Origin: Rivularia sp. PCC 7116
GTDB taxonomy: Bacteria > Cyanobacteriota > Cyanobacteriia > Cyanobacteriales > Nostocaceae
NCBI RefSeq assembly: GCF_000316665.1
Contig: NC_019678.1
Location: forward strand, 2,914,001-2,978,000
Direction: 5' to 3'
Length of the DNA stretch: 64,000 nucleotides
In this document: positions 10,028 to 19,338 of the stretch, one piece after another
Layout of the letters: every line of letters begins with the position of its first letter
Numbering within the stretch: position 1 is the first letter of the stretch
Translations under genes and position numbers: made by a program
Notes under the pieces: model-generated
The model's input: only the letters and a program-made list of their open reading frames with translations
Database searches by the model: none
What the model was told of the DNA's origin: nothing

Positions 10028-10207
10028 ATGCCCTATACCACAGAAGAAGGCGGTCGTTTAAACAATTTCGCTCGCGAACCAAAGGTTTACAAGGCTGAGC
10101 CTCCTAATAAAAAGCAACAAATTACTTATATTGTGCTGGGAGTTGCTGCTGCTGCATTGCTTGGCGGCGTATTTTTTGTTGCCTTCTCAGTGTCTAATGC
10201 TGCTTAA
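10028..10207 (+). CDS. psb34: Photosystem II assembly protein Psb34-like
   Basis: A 59-residue protein with one membrane helix. The N-terminus carries EEGGRLNNFAREPKVY (residues 6-21), the short motif shared by Psb34 (ssl1498/tsl0063 family) and the N-termini of high-light-inducible proteins. A basic PPNKKQQ segment precedes a single hydrophobic helix (about 32-54, IVLGVAAAALLGGVFFVAF). Psb34 binds the CP47 side of photosystem II assembly intermediates in the thylakoid membrane, competing with Hlips. It is monocistronic with its own terminator downstream. The start is fixed by the family N-terminus, with AAGGA 10-14 bp upstream. Confidence 0.8.
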   Translation: MPYTTEEGGRLNNFAREPKVYKAEPPNKKQQITYIVLGVAAAALLGGVFFVAFSVSNAA

Positions 10208-10247
10208 CAAAAGATAAAAATAAAAAATTATTTACTTTTGGTATAAC

Positions 10248-10282
10248 AGGTTCCATTTTTTTAGGGAGCCTGGTTTTTTATT
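10248..10282 (+). terminator. Rho-independent terminator after psb34
   Basis: The stem AGGTTCC (10248-10254) pairs with GGAGCCT (10265-10271), including one G-T pair, across a 10-nt loop. A T-run follows at 10274-10279. It sits about 40 bp after the psb34 stop. Confidence 0.7.
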
Positions 10283-10468
10283 TGTTAGAATGCATCAGTT
10301 GCAAAGTATAAAATAAAACTTTTTTGCTCCGTAAAACCTGAAAGAGCGGATTTTTCCTGAACAATGCAATAAATACTTGAAAACCGTAGTCATAGTCACA
10401 ACTAAGGTTGCTGCTTATATATGCCCATTTTTGGGAAGTAAACTGCATTTGGCTGATGATGAGCCGCT

Positions 10469-12712
10469 ATGAGCTTAAAGGACACTGTAAACTCGAATAA
10501 TTCTGGCTGGAACCGGCAAGTTTATCACCGCTTGAAACTTGCTTTAGGCTTAAACTTGCGAAGACAAATTTTCATAGCGGTATGTGACGATTTAAACTTG
10601 AGAAATCAAGTGGCGGCTCGTTTGCATTCAACTTTGGCATATCCTGTAGGGCAGGTTCTGTATCAGCCAATTGATACCCAATCTGAAGCTAGTACTCCAG
10701 CTTATCCACGATTAGTCACTTTAAGGTTGAATTTAAATGACCCAAATCCCATAGCGCAAATTAATCAATGGTTAACAAATTATCCACCACCGATTGTTGG
10801 TGGTTCTAAAGATGTACCGGGGAAGGCTTTACCGATTCCATCATTTCAAATGGTGGGTACGGAACAGTTAACTAGACAACCTGTAGCAATACAGCGTTTA
10901 TTTTTACATTACCTGCGTTTAACAGAGCAGCAACTGTCAAGTCAAACAGACAGCAGATTTTTAGAATCAAGTTTATTATTATGGGTTCCACGTCCGTGGT
11001 TGCGTGCAATTCAACAGTCGGCTCCGCAATTTTGGCGTTGTCGAACTGGTTTATTCTTATTTGCTGGGGAACCAACCCCAACAAGTCCAAATAGAAGTAC
11101 GCCACGACGTTTTTCAGTCCAGAGAAGTTTAGATTTAGACTCTGTGGAAGAACCGCTGATTAACGAAGAATTGGCAACCCCTCCTAGCAATTTCAATTTT
11201 GAGGAAGATTTAGATTTTCCACCATCCCAAACATCTCAAACCTCAGAAAATATCTTAGAGCAATCGGTAGAATCTTTTGCAGAAAAAGAAAAAAATCCGC
11301 TCTCAGAATTAGAAATATTTACTCCTGGAATGCAGCAGGAGGAACAGGGCGAATCCACCACTACAAATAATTCGAGCAATATTATTCCTTCAGCCTCGGA
11401 TTTGCCCCATATTAGTAAAGAGTTAACCGAGCTAATACTGACAACTATTAGTACTACGATAGTTGACAATCCAGAGGAAAACTCTCAAGTACAGCAAATC
11501 TTGCGAGAGATTGAGGATTTACATTCGCAACAAGCTGACGAAAAAGAAATTGGGGCTGCTTATTATCGATTAGGGAATATATATCGCATCCGCATCGAAC
11601 AAGGGCAATCGACTTTAGAAAACTTGATGGTGGCAATTCTGGCATATCAGGAATCAATTGCTTATGATGACTCTTCTGCTGTTGTTCCAGATGTATTGAA
11701 TGATTTAGGTACGCTTTATTGGATGCTGTACCGTACACCACCTAATTCGCAAGAAGGACCATCTTATATTGAGCAAGGTATCGAGTTTTACGAATTAGCA
11801 TTGAAATTAATTTCACCAGAAAGCCATTCGGAAACTTATGCTAGAGTCCAAAATAACTTAGGTACGGCTTATGGCGATTTAGCTCGTTTCAACAATCCAG
11901 ACCAAAACTGGCAAAAGGCAGTCACGGCGTATACTGAGGCTCTACGTTTCCGTACTGCCGAAATGGAACCATTAAAGTATGCAGCCTGCCAAAACAACTT
12001 AGGTACTGCTTACTGGCATTTAGCGCAATACAATCAACCCGTAATCAATTTAAAGCAGGCAATAGTAGCTTACGACCGTGCAGTAGTTTACTATAATTCC
12101 GAGCAAGAACCGTTGAAATACGGCATGATTCAAAACAATATTGGTACAGCTTATTGGAATCTTGCACAATACGATAGAGAAGTAGAATATTTGCAATTAG
12201 CAATAAATGCTTACGAAGAAGCCTTAAAATATCGTACACCAGCCAACGTTCCTACAGCTTGTGCTGCAACGCAAAATAATTTAGGTACAGCTTATTGGCA
12301 TTTAGCAAATCAACCCGATACAGACAAACACGAAAGATTAAACTATTTAAAAATGTCTATTGAGGCTTATGACGAAGCCTTAGCCTTAGCCCATTCCTTA
12401 AAAGGTGTATCTTTGAGCTTTGATTTGTTTGCAACTCATAATAACTTAGGTTTAGCCAACTATCAGATAGCAACAGATAAATTTTTCACAGAAGATAAAA
12501 AAATTCGTTCCCAGTATTTAGAAAAAGCATTAGATAATCATCTACAAGCCTTAACAGGAATGAACCAAGAATCAGAAACTCATCAAAGCACTATTGGTTA
12601 TATAGTAAAAACAATTCGCGGCTTCCATGATGAATTAGGAATTCAAGGACAAAATGTAGCTTTATCTAAAGTTCCAGGGCAATTGTTACCGGAGATTTTG
12701 CCGAAACTTTAA
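10469..12712 (+). CDS. Tetratricopeptide-repeat protein with a cyanobacterial N-terminal domain
   Basis: A 747-residue soluble protein. Residues 1-210 form an alpha/beta domain (RRQIFIAVCDDLNLRNQVAA, RLFLHYLRLTEQQL, LLWVPRPWLRAIQQSAPQFW) seen in cyanobacterial TPR proteins. It lacks a Walker A motif, so it is not a functional P-loop ATPase by sequence. Residues 210-340 are an acidic, Ser-rich linker. Residues about 350-710 hold at least six TPR-like units, four with a repeated N-N-L-G-T-A-Y-W/G-x-L-A core (for example NNLGTAYWHLAQ). A role as a protein-protein scaffold is likely. The partner is unknown and the gene appears monocistronic. Confidence 0.75.
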   Translation: MSLKDTVNSNNSGWNRQVYHRLKLALGLNLRRQIFIAVCDDLNLRNQVAARLHSTLAYPVGQVLYQPIDTQSEASTPAYPRLVTLRLNLNDPNPIAQINQWLTNYPPPIVGGSKDVPGKALPIPSFQMVGTEQLTRQPVAIQRLFLHYLRLTEQQLSSQTDSRFLESSLLLWVPRPWLRAIQQSAPQFWRCRTGLFLFAGEPTPTSPNRSTPRRFSVQRSLDLDSVEEPLINEELATPPSNFNFEEDLDFPPSQTSQTSENILEQSVESFAEKEKNPLSELEIFTPGMQQEEQGESTTTNNSSNIIPSASDLPHISKELTELILTTISTTIVDNPEENSQVQQILREIEDLHSQQADEKEIGAAYYRLGNIYRIRIEQGQSTLENLMVAILAYQESIAYDDSSAVVPDVLNDLGTLYWMLYRTPPNSQEGPSYIEQGIEFYELALKLISPESHSETYARVQNNLGTAYGDLARFNNPDQNWQKAVTAYTEALRFRTAEMEPLKYAACQNNLGTAYWHLAQYNQPVINLKQAIVAYDRAVVYYNSEQEPLKYGMIQNNIGTAYWNLAQYDREVEYLQLAINAYEEALKYRTPANVPTACAATQNNLGTAYWHLANQPDTDKHERLNYLKMSIEAYDEALALAHSLKGVSLSFDLFATHNNLGLANYQIATDKFFTEDKKIRSQYLEKALDNHLQALTGMNQESETHQSTIGYIVKTIRGFHDELGIQGQNVALSKVPGQLLPEILPKL

Positions 12713-12840
12713 CAGTGAGCAGTTAACAGTGAACAGTGGTAGGTTGGGTTAGACGCACGAAAAATTTAATTGTTAACCAGTTAATTTAAATTGCGTCGTA
12801 ACCCAACACTTATTGTTTTGATTTCATGGATTATAGTCCT

Positions 12841-12912
12841 AGGGTACTGTCACGGTACGAACATTTTAAATGTTTAAATTACAATCTATAAAACACCGTG
12901 ACGCACCATCCT
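12841..12912. repeat. Dispersed hairpin repeat, GGTGC/GCACC family, copy 1
   Basis: The left end is GGGTACTGTCACGGT and the right end is ACCGTGACGCACC. The ends are about 45 bp apart and inverted relative to each other. It is part of tandem copy 1. Confidence 0.7.
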
Positions 12913-13157
12913 AATTTAGGAATCGGGGAAAGAATATTTAAATAATTAGTTTTTTTAATTTCCGATAAATTATCTAATATGAATTCTTGAATGAAGCGAG
13001 TTGCAATGTTCGGGTGTTTAATAGTTATTTTGATTTTAATTATTTCGTTGATTGGTAGGTTGGGTTAGACGCACGAAGAAATTTAATTTTTAACCAGTTA
13101 ATTTAAATTGCGTAGTAACCCAACACTTATTGTTTTGATTTAATGAATTATAGTCGT

Positions 13158-13228
13158 AGGGTGCTGTCACGGTACAAACATTTTAAATGTTTAAACTACA
13201 ATCTATAAAATACCGTGACGCACCATCC
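13158..13228. repeat. Dispersed hairpin repeat, GGTGC/GCACC family, copy 2
   Basis: The left end is GGGTGCTGTCACGGT and the right end is ACCGTGACGCACC. The core differs from copy 1 at only a few positions. Confidence 0.7.
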
Positions 13229-13438
13229 TAATATAGGAATCGGGGAAAGAATATTTAAATAATTAGTTTTTTTAATTTCCGATAAATTATTTAATATGAA
13301 TTATTGAATTAAGGGGGGTTTCGTTGGGTGTTTAATAGTTATTTTGAATTAAATTATTTAGTTTAGTTTTCTAGATTATGTTGGGTTTCGTTCCTCAACC
13401 GAACCTACGAACTATCCCCCATGCCCAATCCCCAATTA

Positions 13439-14314
13439 TCAACTCTCCCCATGCTCTCCAGCTTTAATAGCCTCAAACAAAGATGAGTAATCTTCGTTTT
13501 TCATTGCCATTTTCATTGTCATCTCAAGGATTTCTCTTACACCTTGAATGCTGCTAACGTTTAACCCTGCTTCTTTGGCTTCTTCAATAAAATAGTCTGT
13601 GTCTTTTACCAAATGCTTTACGGGGAAGTTGGGATTAGCGTAATTGCCATCTACCATACGCTGCAATTTTTTATCAAAGGTAGGAGCATAAACCGCACTT
13701 TCACGCAATATCTGCATAAATATGTCTGGTTTAATACCTTGACTTTGGATAAATCCGAGACTAAGACCAAAGGCTGAGGTTAAGGATGCTATTAACTGAT
13801 TTAATGCTAGTTTTAATGCTGCTGCGCTTCCTACGGAACCTACAAGTATGGGTTCGGTACCAAAATGCTTTAATAATTCTAGACTGCGTCTGTATTGGTC
13901 TTTTTGCGCGCCTACCATGACAATTAATTTACCATCTTTGGCTTCTGGTCTGCTGCCAAGTACTGGTGCTTCGATATAATCCCCACCGGCGGAAACTACC
14001 GCATCTCTAATTTCTCTACTTTCTGTGGGGGTGATTGTCCCCATTTGGATAACTTGTTTTCCTTTGACGCTGCGGGAGGACATATCGGAAAGCAATACCG
14101 TGTAAATTGCTGCCGTGTTTGTCAGCATAAGTACCACATATTCAGCAGCACTAATTGCTTGATGGGGATGTTCTACAATTTCGGCTCCTGCTGCTTTTAG
14201 AGGTTCTAATTTTTCTGGAGTACGGTTATAAGCAATTAATTCTACACCTTGTTCTAACAACCTTTGTGCCATCGGTTGTCCCATTAATCCAGTACCCAGA
14301 AATGCCACCTTCAT
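13439..14314 (-). CDS. NAD(P)-dependent beta-hydroxyacid dehydrogenase (3-hydroxyisobutyrate dehydrogenase/glyoxylate reductase family)
   Basis: A 291-residue protein. An N-terminal Rossmann domain carries the GTGLMGQPMA motif (residues 7-16), then YNRTPEKL at 29-36. The presence of NR after the second strand favours NADPH. The substrate motif EAPVLGSRPEAKDG (about 115-128) matches the family consensus (D/E)APVSGG-x-x-x-A-x-x-G. The catalytic lysine is K168 in GSAAALKLALNQ. The all-helical C-terminal domain follows. Family members reduce succinic semialdehyde or glyoxylate, or oxidise 3-hydroxyisobutyrate, and the substrate cannot be read from the sequence. The ATG at 14314 has AAGGAAAT upstream. 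Confidence 0.88.
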   Translation of the reverse strand: MKVAFLGTGLMGQPMAQRLLEQGVELIAYNRTPEKLEPLKAAGAEIVEHPHQAISAAEYVVLMLTNTAAIYTVLLSDMSSRSVKGKQVIQMGTITPTESREIRDAVVSAGGDYIEAPVLGSRPEAKDGKLIVMVGAQKDQYRRSLELLKHFGTEPILVGSVGSAAALKLALNQLIASLTSAFGLSLGFIQSQGIKPDIFMQILRESAVYAPTFDKKLQRMVDGNYANPNFPVKHLVKDTDYFIEEAKEAGLNVSSIQGVREILEMTMKMAMKNEDYSSLFEAIKAGEHGES

Positions 14315-14513
14315 ATTTTTAATTTCCTTTTTATATCGATATTTTAAATGAGACGGGGAAGAGGGGGAAGAGTGGGAGGAGGGGGGTAGAATTGTAAGGA
14401 TTTAAAGCAGGTAGATAGGGAGCAAGATGCTCCTACTAAATTTATAATTCTTAATCTTTAACCTTTAACCTTTAACCTTAATCACTCCTCACTCTTAACT
14501 CCCAACTAATTTA

Positions 14514-14609
14514 TTAGCCTCCAGCGGCGAATGTCACCATAATCATGACTGAAAGCAAAATTCCGGGAGTTAGTAATCCAATTAACATTAATAAGTCGTG
14601 AGTAGACAT
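14514..14609 (-). CDS. 31-residue single-helix membrane peptide
   Basis: The peptide begins MSTHDLLMLIGLL and ends MVTFAAGG. Almost the whole chain after residue 5 is hydrophobic, so it should be one membrane helix. A good ribosome-binding site (AAGGTAA) lies 5 bp before the ATG. Size and composition recall the tiny subunits of photosystems, cytochrome b6f or NDH-1, but it does not match PetG, PetL, PetN, PetM, PsaM or Psb30 as I know them. It is not just noise: the ribosome-binding site, composition and clean ends all fit a gene. The function is unknown. Confidence 0.55.
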   Translation of the reverse strand: MSTHDLLMLIGLLTPGILLSVMIMVTFAAGG

Positions 14610-14806
14610 AATTATTACCTTTGTTGTGTTTATATAGCACTACAGTCACTGCTATGTTAGACCAACAAACAGTGTTAACTAATATAAGATGAATAAAATT
14701 TTAACTTTTTAGATATTTGGCTATACCATTTGAGGAAACATAAGAGTTAAAACTCTTACTACAAACCTGTTACCCTATAAAATTAAATGATTAATTGAAA
14801 ACTATA

Positions 14807-15985
14807 TCACTGTGGTTGAGTAAAACCTTTGAGCTTTTGTGATATTTCTGTTTCTTTTAATCCTTTGGCTTGAACTAAAACGTGGAAACCACCAAGCCCC
14901 ATCGGATCTAAAAGTTGGTGTAAGGAGTCACGACGTTTCAGTATGGTAGATAAAGGTTGCTGGGATTGGGATAAACTTGCTACACGCTCTCCTAACCCTA
15001 AAGCCATCAAAAACAATCCTTGTTGAGTTAAACCAACTTTGTGCAAACCGAGGCGATCGCCGTTGTTCTCCAAAGCAGTAAAATCAACATGAGCGGTAAT
15101 ATCTTGTTGCCCAATGTTAATATACGGGTCATTATGGCGATGATGTCGAGTGTAGCACTGTAAGGTTCCGCGATCGCGTCTGGGATTGTAATAACGGTTT
15201 TTAATATATCCATAGTCAATTGTTAGCACATACCCGCGCTGCAAACGGTGAGCTATTACACTTAACCATTCCAAAGCCGCTAAATTAATTTCGCTACGAT
15301 ATCCCGAGGGATATTTAGTTATGTCAATTTCTAAGGAGTTTAAATAATCAACCAGTTTTGGTGTTGAAGGTTTGTCGGTGATTTCGGTGAAAGGATTAGA
15401 GGGGGGAGAGGGGGCAGCATTTTCATCTTCTTTAGTGACGTAAATCTCGCGTAATTCTCCGTTTTCTATGGTGAATTGATGCACGGGGAAAGCGTCTACT
15501 AATTCGTTAGAGAAAAAGCACCCGGTTACGGAATTATTTGATATCTCTTCTAATTCGCACCAGGTTACTTGATATTCTTTTAAACGCTGTTGTTGAAGTT
15601 GTTTTAATCCAGGTGATTTTTCGATAATTTTATATTTTAAACTTTTGAAAAAAGCGGAATATTCTTGTTTAATATAGTTGAGAATATCTGCGGCTAAATA
15701 TCCCTGTCCCGCACCCATTTCTATTAAGTCAAATGATTCAGGTTTTCCTAATATCTCCCACGTTTCGGCAAATTGAACTGCCAACATTTCACCTATGTCA
15801 GCACCAAGATGAACGGAAGTAAAAAAATCACCTTGTTTTCCTAAATTTGTCGCTTTCTGAGAATAGTAACCGTATTCTGGGTGATATAGCGCTAAGTCCA
15901 TATATTCGGCAAAAGTAATTCGTTGCTGAGGGCTGGCGGTTATACGGTTGGTGATTTCTTGGTAAAGTTGGGGGTTGTATTCCAT
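14807..15985 (-). CDS. MidA/NDUFAF7-family class I SAM-dependent methyltransferase
   Basis: A 392-residue member of the family formerly called DUF185. The N-terminal signature is FAEYMDLALYHPEYGYYSQ (about residues 24-42), followed by GDFFTSVHLGADIGEMLA. The SAM-binding motif is LIEMGAGQGYLAADIL. Further family motifs are FFSNELVDAFPVH and VLTIDYGY. In mammals NDUFAF7 dimethylates an arginine of the NDUFS2 subunit of complex I, which is homologous to NdhH. The gene lies on the same strand as ndhH, with one gene between. A role in NDH-1 assembly is inferred from the family and neighbourhood. Confidence 0.85.
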   Translation of the reverse strand: MEYNPQLYQEITNRITASPQQRITFAEYMDLALYHPEYGYYSQKATNLGKQGDFFTSVHLGADIGEMLAVQFAETWEILGKPESFDLIEMGAGQGYLAADILNYIKQEYSAFFKSLKYKIIEKSPGLKQLQQQRLKEYQVTWCELEEISNNSVTGCFFSNELVDAFPVHQFTIENGELREIYVTKEDENAAPSPPSNPFTEITDKPSTPKLVDYLNSLEIDITKYPSGYRSEINLAALEWLSVIAHRLQRGYVLTIDYGYIKNRYYNPRRDRGTLQCYTRHHRHNDPYINIGQQDITAHVDFTALENNGDRLGLHKVGLTQQGLFLMALGLGERVASLSQSQQPLSTILKRRDSLHQLLDPMGLGGFHVLVQAKGLKETEISQKLKGFTQPQ

Positions 15986-16008
15986 ATTTAATTTAATTAA
16001 ATAAATTT

Positions 16009-16073
16009 AAAACCTCACCCTGCCTTCAGCCTCCCTCTCCGATAACTTGGAGAGGAATTGAGGGTGAGGTTTT
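16009..16073. terminator. Long hairpin between co-oriented genes, possible bidirectional terminator
   Basis: The outer stem is AAAACCTCACCCT (16009-16021) with AGGGTGAGGTTTT (16061-16073), and there is an inner CTCTCC/GGAGAG pair. The outer A and T runs allow termination on either strand. It may end transcription of the membrane protein gene at 16115-16669. The CTCACCCT text also occurs in dispersed cyanobacterial hairpins. Confidence 0.55.
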
Positions 16074-16114
16074 CAATTATGACTAAGTTATTATCCACAA
16101 TTTTTCTACAATTA

Positions 16115-16669
16115 TCATATCTCCCATCGAAAATTAAAAGACTTAAAATATAAAAACAATTTAATATCGCAGAAAACTACAGCCATTACGAAGAGTCCCC
16201 AAGATATCCAAATATCACCTATCTTTAACATCCAGAGGCTAGTTAAAATCAGTCCAATAACATCAGCTATTAACACTGGGAGACGTTCGGTAATGCTCCA
16301 AGGTTTAATGATATTGTTTGCTGAATGATTAATTTTTATATTGGCAAATAAGTTAAACCAAATTAAGCCGAACAAAATTAAAAGAGAACCACCACCTAAA
16401 TATATTGATGATAAATAAAATCCTACCAATTCTATAATAATTGTAATTATAGTAATCCTTTGAAAAATATCTAAACGAGCATCTTGCACTTTCGTTTTAG
16501 CATCAGCTACCTGTTGTAAATCTTGATTTGCCATATTGGCTTGTTCTATACAAAATAAAAATATTCCAAATGCTAATAATTGATGCGTTAATTCTGTATT
16601 CCAAATAACTTGTCTTAGTATTCCTAAACAAGCAGGAAAGAAAAGTAAAAATATAATTTGGGAAACCAC
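16115..16669 (-). CDS. Polytopic membrane protein, unknown function
   Basis: A 184-residue protein read from a GTG start at 16669. It shows four or five hydrophobic segments: about 3-20, 30-42, 70-107 (probably two helices), 127-145 and 150-172. A short polar, helical loop (NQDLQQVADAKTKVQDARLD) lies between the second and third. No catalytic or transport motif is visible. It stands between ndhH and the MidA-type methyltransferase on the same strand, so an NDH-1-related role is possible but unproven. Confidence 0.65.
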   Translation of the reverse strand: MVSQIIFLLFFPACLGILRQVIWNTELTHQLLAFGIFLFCIEQANMANQDLQQVADAKTKVQDARLDIFQRITIITIIIELVGFYLSSIYLGGGSLLILFGLIWFNLFANIKINHSANNIIKPWSITERLPVLIADVIGLILTSLWMLKIGDIWISWGLFVMAVVFCDIKLFLYFKSFNFRWEI

Positions 16670-16792
16670 GGGATTTTAGATTTAGGATTTAAAGTTAATA
16701 ATTAGAAGCTAGGGGTTGATAATTATAAATTATTTTTCAGTTAGCTCCTTACCTTATTTCCCAATACTCAATGCTCCATCCCCTAAAATATG

Positions 16793-16849
16793 AAAAAAGA
16801 TTTTAGATTTAGAATTTTCCAATGAAATCCAAAATCTAAAATCTTTTTT
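16793..16849 (-). terminator. Hairpin terminator after ndhH
   Basis: AAAAAAGATTTTAGATTT (16793-16810) is the exact reverse complement of AAATCTAAAATCTTTTTT (16832-16849), with a 21-nt loop. On the minus strand the stem runs into a T-tract, which fits termination 75 bp after the ndhH stop. Confidence 0.65.
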
Positions 16850-16924
16850 GAAAAGTTTAAGGGAAGGACATTTACACCCTTAAGTTTTGTCTCCGATACG
16901 CGAACTTAAAATCCAAAATTGAAA

Positions 16925-18109
16925 TTATCTATCCACGGAACCCATAATTACGTCGATACTACCCAATATCACAACGATATCTGCTACTTTCACACCCTTT
17001 AATAATTCAGGTAAAATCTGCAAATTATTGAAATCTGCTGGACGGATTTTCCAACGCCAAGGAAAGACGTTATTATCTCCAACTAAGTAAATACCTAACT
17101 CACCTTTACCGCTTTCTACGCGAGAATAGATTTCACCGTTGGGAATTTTAAAGGTAGGAGCAACTTTTTTAGCAATATATTGATATTCAAAGTCGTTCCA
17201 CTTGGACTTCTTACCTTCCTGCATCCGCTTTGCTTCCAGATTTTCGTAAGGTCCGCCAGGAAGCCCTTTGAGAGCTTGCTTGAGGATTTTGACGGATTCG
17301 CGCATTTCCCGCAATCTGACTGTATAGCGAGCGAGACAGTCTCCTTCGGTTGCCCACTGTACATCCCAGTCAAAATCGTCGTAACATTCGTAGTGGTCAA
17401 CTTTTCTTAAGTCCCACTTCACCCCGGAAGCGCGTAACATTGGGCCAGATAATCCCCAATTTATGGCTTGTTCGCGGGTAATTACGCCTAATCCTTCTAC
17501 ACGACGACGGAAAATCGGATTTTTAGTAACTAATTTCTCGTATTCATCTACTTTAGGTAAGAAATAGTCGCAGAATTCCATACATTTATCTACCCAACCG
17601 TAGGGTAAATCAACAGCTACACCACCAACGCGGAAGTAGTTGTTGTTTACCATGCGATAGCCTGTAGCCGCTTCCCATAAATCGTAAATCATTTCCCGTT
17701 CGCGGAACTGATAGAAAAAGGGAGTTTGCGCTCCTACGTCAGCTAGGAATGGTCCCCACCATAATAAGTGGTTAGCAATGCGGTTTAGTTCCAGCATGAT
17801 GACGCGGATGTAGCTAGCGCGTTTGGGAACTTCAATATCCGCTAATTTTTCGGGTGCGTTAACGGTAACGGCTTCGTTGAACATTCCCGCAGCATAATCC
17901 CAGCGACTCACATAGGGAACGTACATTACATTAGTACGATTTTCGGCTATTTTCTCCATTCCCCGGTGCAAATAGCCGATAACGGGTTCGCAATCGAGGA
18001 CATCCTCACCGTCTAGGGTCATAATTAAGCGTAAAACCCCGTGCATTGAGGGATGGTGCGGTCCCATGTTCAGCACCATTGGTTCGGTGCGAGTTTCAAT
18101 TAATGCCAT
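16925..18109 (-). CDS. ndhH: NAD(P)H-quinone oxidoreductase (NDH-1) subunit H
   Basis: A 394-residue subunit of the peripheral arm of thylakoid NDH-1, homologous to NuoD/NDUFS2 (49 kDa). It contributes to the quinone site and to cyclic electron flow and respiration. Conserved landmarks are [16 protein letters not shown] (13-28), [13 protein letters not shown] (41-53), [38 protein letters not shown] and the C-terminal [16 protein letters not shown]. Length is normal. Arg49, in GYLHRG, aligns with bovine NDUFS2 Arg85, the residue dimethylated by NDUFAF7. The start at 18109 is fixed by the family N-terminus. Confidence 0.97.
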   Translation of the reverse strand: MALIETRTEPMVLNMGPHHPSMHGVLRLIMTLDGEDVLDCEPVIGYLHRGMEKIAENRTNVMYVPYVSRWDYAAGMFNEAVTVNAPEKLADIEVPKRASYIRVIMLELNRIANHLLWWGPFLADVGAQTPFFYQFREREMIYDLWEAATGYRMVNNNYFRVGGVAVDLPYGWVDKCMEFCDYFLPKVDEYEKLVTKNPIFRRRVEGLGVITREQAINWGLSGPMLRASGVKWDLRKVDHYECYDDFDWDVQWATEGDCLARYTVRLREMRESVKILKQALKGLPGGPYENLEAKRMQEGKKSKWNDFEYQYIAKKVAPTFKIPNGEIYSRVESGKGELGIYLVGDNNVFPWRWKIRPADFNNLQILPELLKGVKVADIVVILGSIDVIMGSVDR

Positions 18110-18432
18110 GAACTAGTAATTCTCCCCTTAGATTCTTTTTTGCACTCACCCCTAAGTTTAGTTATTTTAGCCAAATATTGTTGATCGAATATTTGCTCAT
18201 GCTCGCTTTTGGGGAGAGTGAAGATAAATTAAGCAGCATTTTCTTAATTATGAAGGATGAAGCGGGTTTAAGTGCATTATGATGTCTAATTCTGAAGATT
18301 GTTGGGTAAATAAGTCGGGCAATAGACATTGGACATGGGAAAATAAAATTCCTACTTAGGAATCAGTAGGCTATGAGTAAAAAATGATGTTATAAAAGCT
18401 AAGTGAATTTTGCATAATTGATTTGCTTTCCT
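18110..18432. other. Divergent promoter region, no gene seen
   Basis: This 323-bp spacer lies between ndhH (minus) and the hydrolase gene (plus). It is AT-rich. I see no strong hairpin or recognisable operator. Confidence 0.4.
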
Positions 18433-19338
18433 ATGGCATTTACAAATCAAATCAAACTGATATTATTCTCTCAGCATGGGATGACAGATAATAACGAAAC
18501 AATGGGAAGCCTAGCTCATCGAATAGCCCCACCCCAGTCTTCTGTTATCGCTCCAAACCTCGGATTCATTGAAACCCTGTTTGAAATTGAGCCTCTGATT
18601 GGTAAAGTTGAGCAAGTTGTCGAACAAAAATTTATACAATATCCAAATACCCCTGCTCGAATCATTGCAACTTCACTTGGTGGTGTGATTTGGGTGGAAG
18701 TACTATCTAGACACCCAGAATGGTGGAAACGGTTTGAATCTATTGTTTTACTGGGTTCTCCTATCGGTGGAGCAGACTTAGCAAGAATTGTCGATCCATT
18801 TGGTTGGGGTATCGGTATCGCAAAGCATCTTGGTCAAAATCGTCGGGCTTTAGCTGAGCGGATTACTGCCAAAATCCCTACTTTGGTAATTGCTGGAAAT
18901 GTTACTGGTGGGGGAGATGGTACAGTCCCAATTGAATCTACCAAATTAAAACATGCATATTTCATTTGCTTGGATGGTGTAAATCATGTTGCACTAAAAA
19001 CTAATCCTGCGGTTTTTAGAGCAATTCAAGAATTTTGGTTGCAGCCTAGAGAACCATTACCAGCACCAGAAGACAACTTGATATCAAAATTGATAGAGCA
19101 TTTTAGAACTGTACCAGGAATTACTGATGCTAGCGAGAGAGACTTTTCGAGTGCCAAAATTATTTTCTCCTTCGCCGATGGAACTAGTATTAGAACTTGG
19201 AAAAATATAGTCGTTGTCAACCATATTTTCATCGCCAATAAACATGGGCAATGCGAATATGCTGCTTTTGTTGGCTGGATTCACTCTACAGGTCTTCAAG
19301 AAGCAATAAATGTAGCGATAAAATCTTTCCGAGCTTAA
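18433..19338 (+). CDS. Alpha/beta hydrolase (lipase-like)
   Basis: The preferred start is the ATG at 18433 (301 residues); a TTG at 18418 would add five. The nucleophile elbow is ATSLGG (about residue 80), a variant of G-x-S-x-G in which the first glycine is alanine. A possible acid is in GGGDGTVPI and the histidine in DGVNHVAL (about 180). The oxyanion region near LILFSQHGM resembles the H-G motif of lipases. Residues about 215-301 form an extra C-terminal domain of unknown role. There is no signal peptide, so it is probably cytoplasmic. The substrate is unknown. Confidence 0.7.
   Translation: MAFTNQIKLILFSQHGMTDNNETMGSLAHRIAPPQSSVIAPNLGFIETLFEIEPLIGKVEQVVEQKFIQYPNTPARIIATSLGGVIWVEVLSRHPEWWKRFESIVLLGSPIGGADLARIVDPFGWGIGIAKHLGQNRRALAERITAKIPTLVIAGNVTGGGDGTVPIESTKLKHAYFICLDGVNHVALKTNPAVFRAIQEFWLQPREPLPAPEDNLISKLIEHFRTVPGITDASERDFSSAKIIFSFADGTSIRTWKNIVVVNHIFIANKHGQCEYAAFVGWIHSTGLQEAINVAIKSFRA

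Larger units (their letters stand above)
12738..13365. repeat. Two-copy 316-bp tandem repeat made of hairpin modules
   Basis: Copy 1 spans 12738-13053 and copy 2 starts at 13054, with about 90% identity and a period of 316 bp. Each copy contains two inverted modules. One is bounded by TTGGGTTAGACGC and GCGT(C/A)GTAACCCAA. The other is bounded by a GGTGCTGTCACGGT-like end and ACCGTGACGCACC. The second module recurs elsewhere in the window. No open frame is shared by the copies. This accounts for almost all the 726-bp gene-free gap. Confidence 0.85.
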
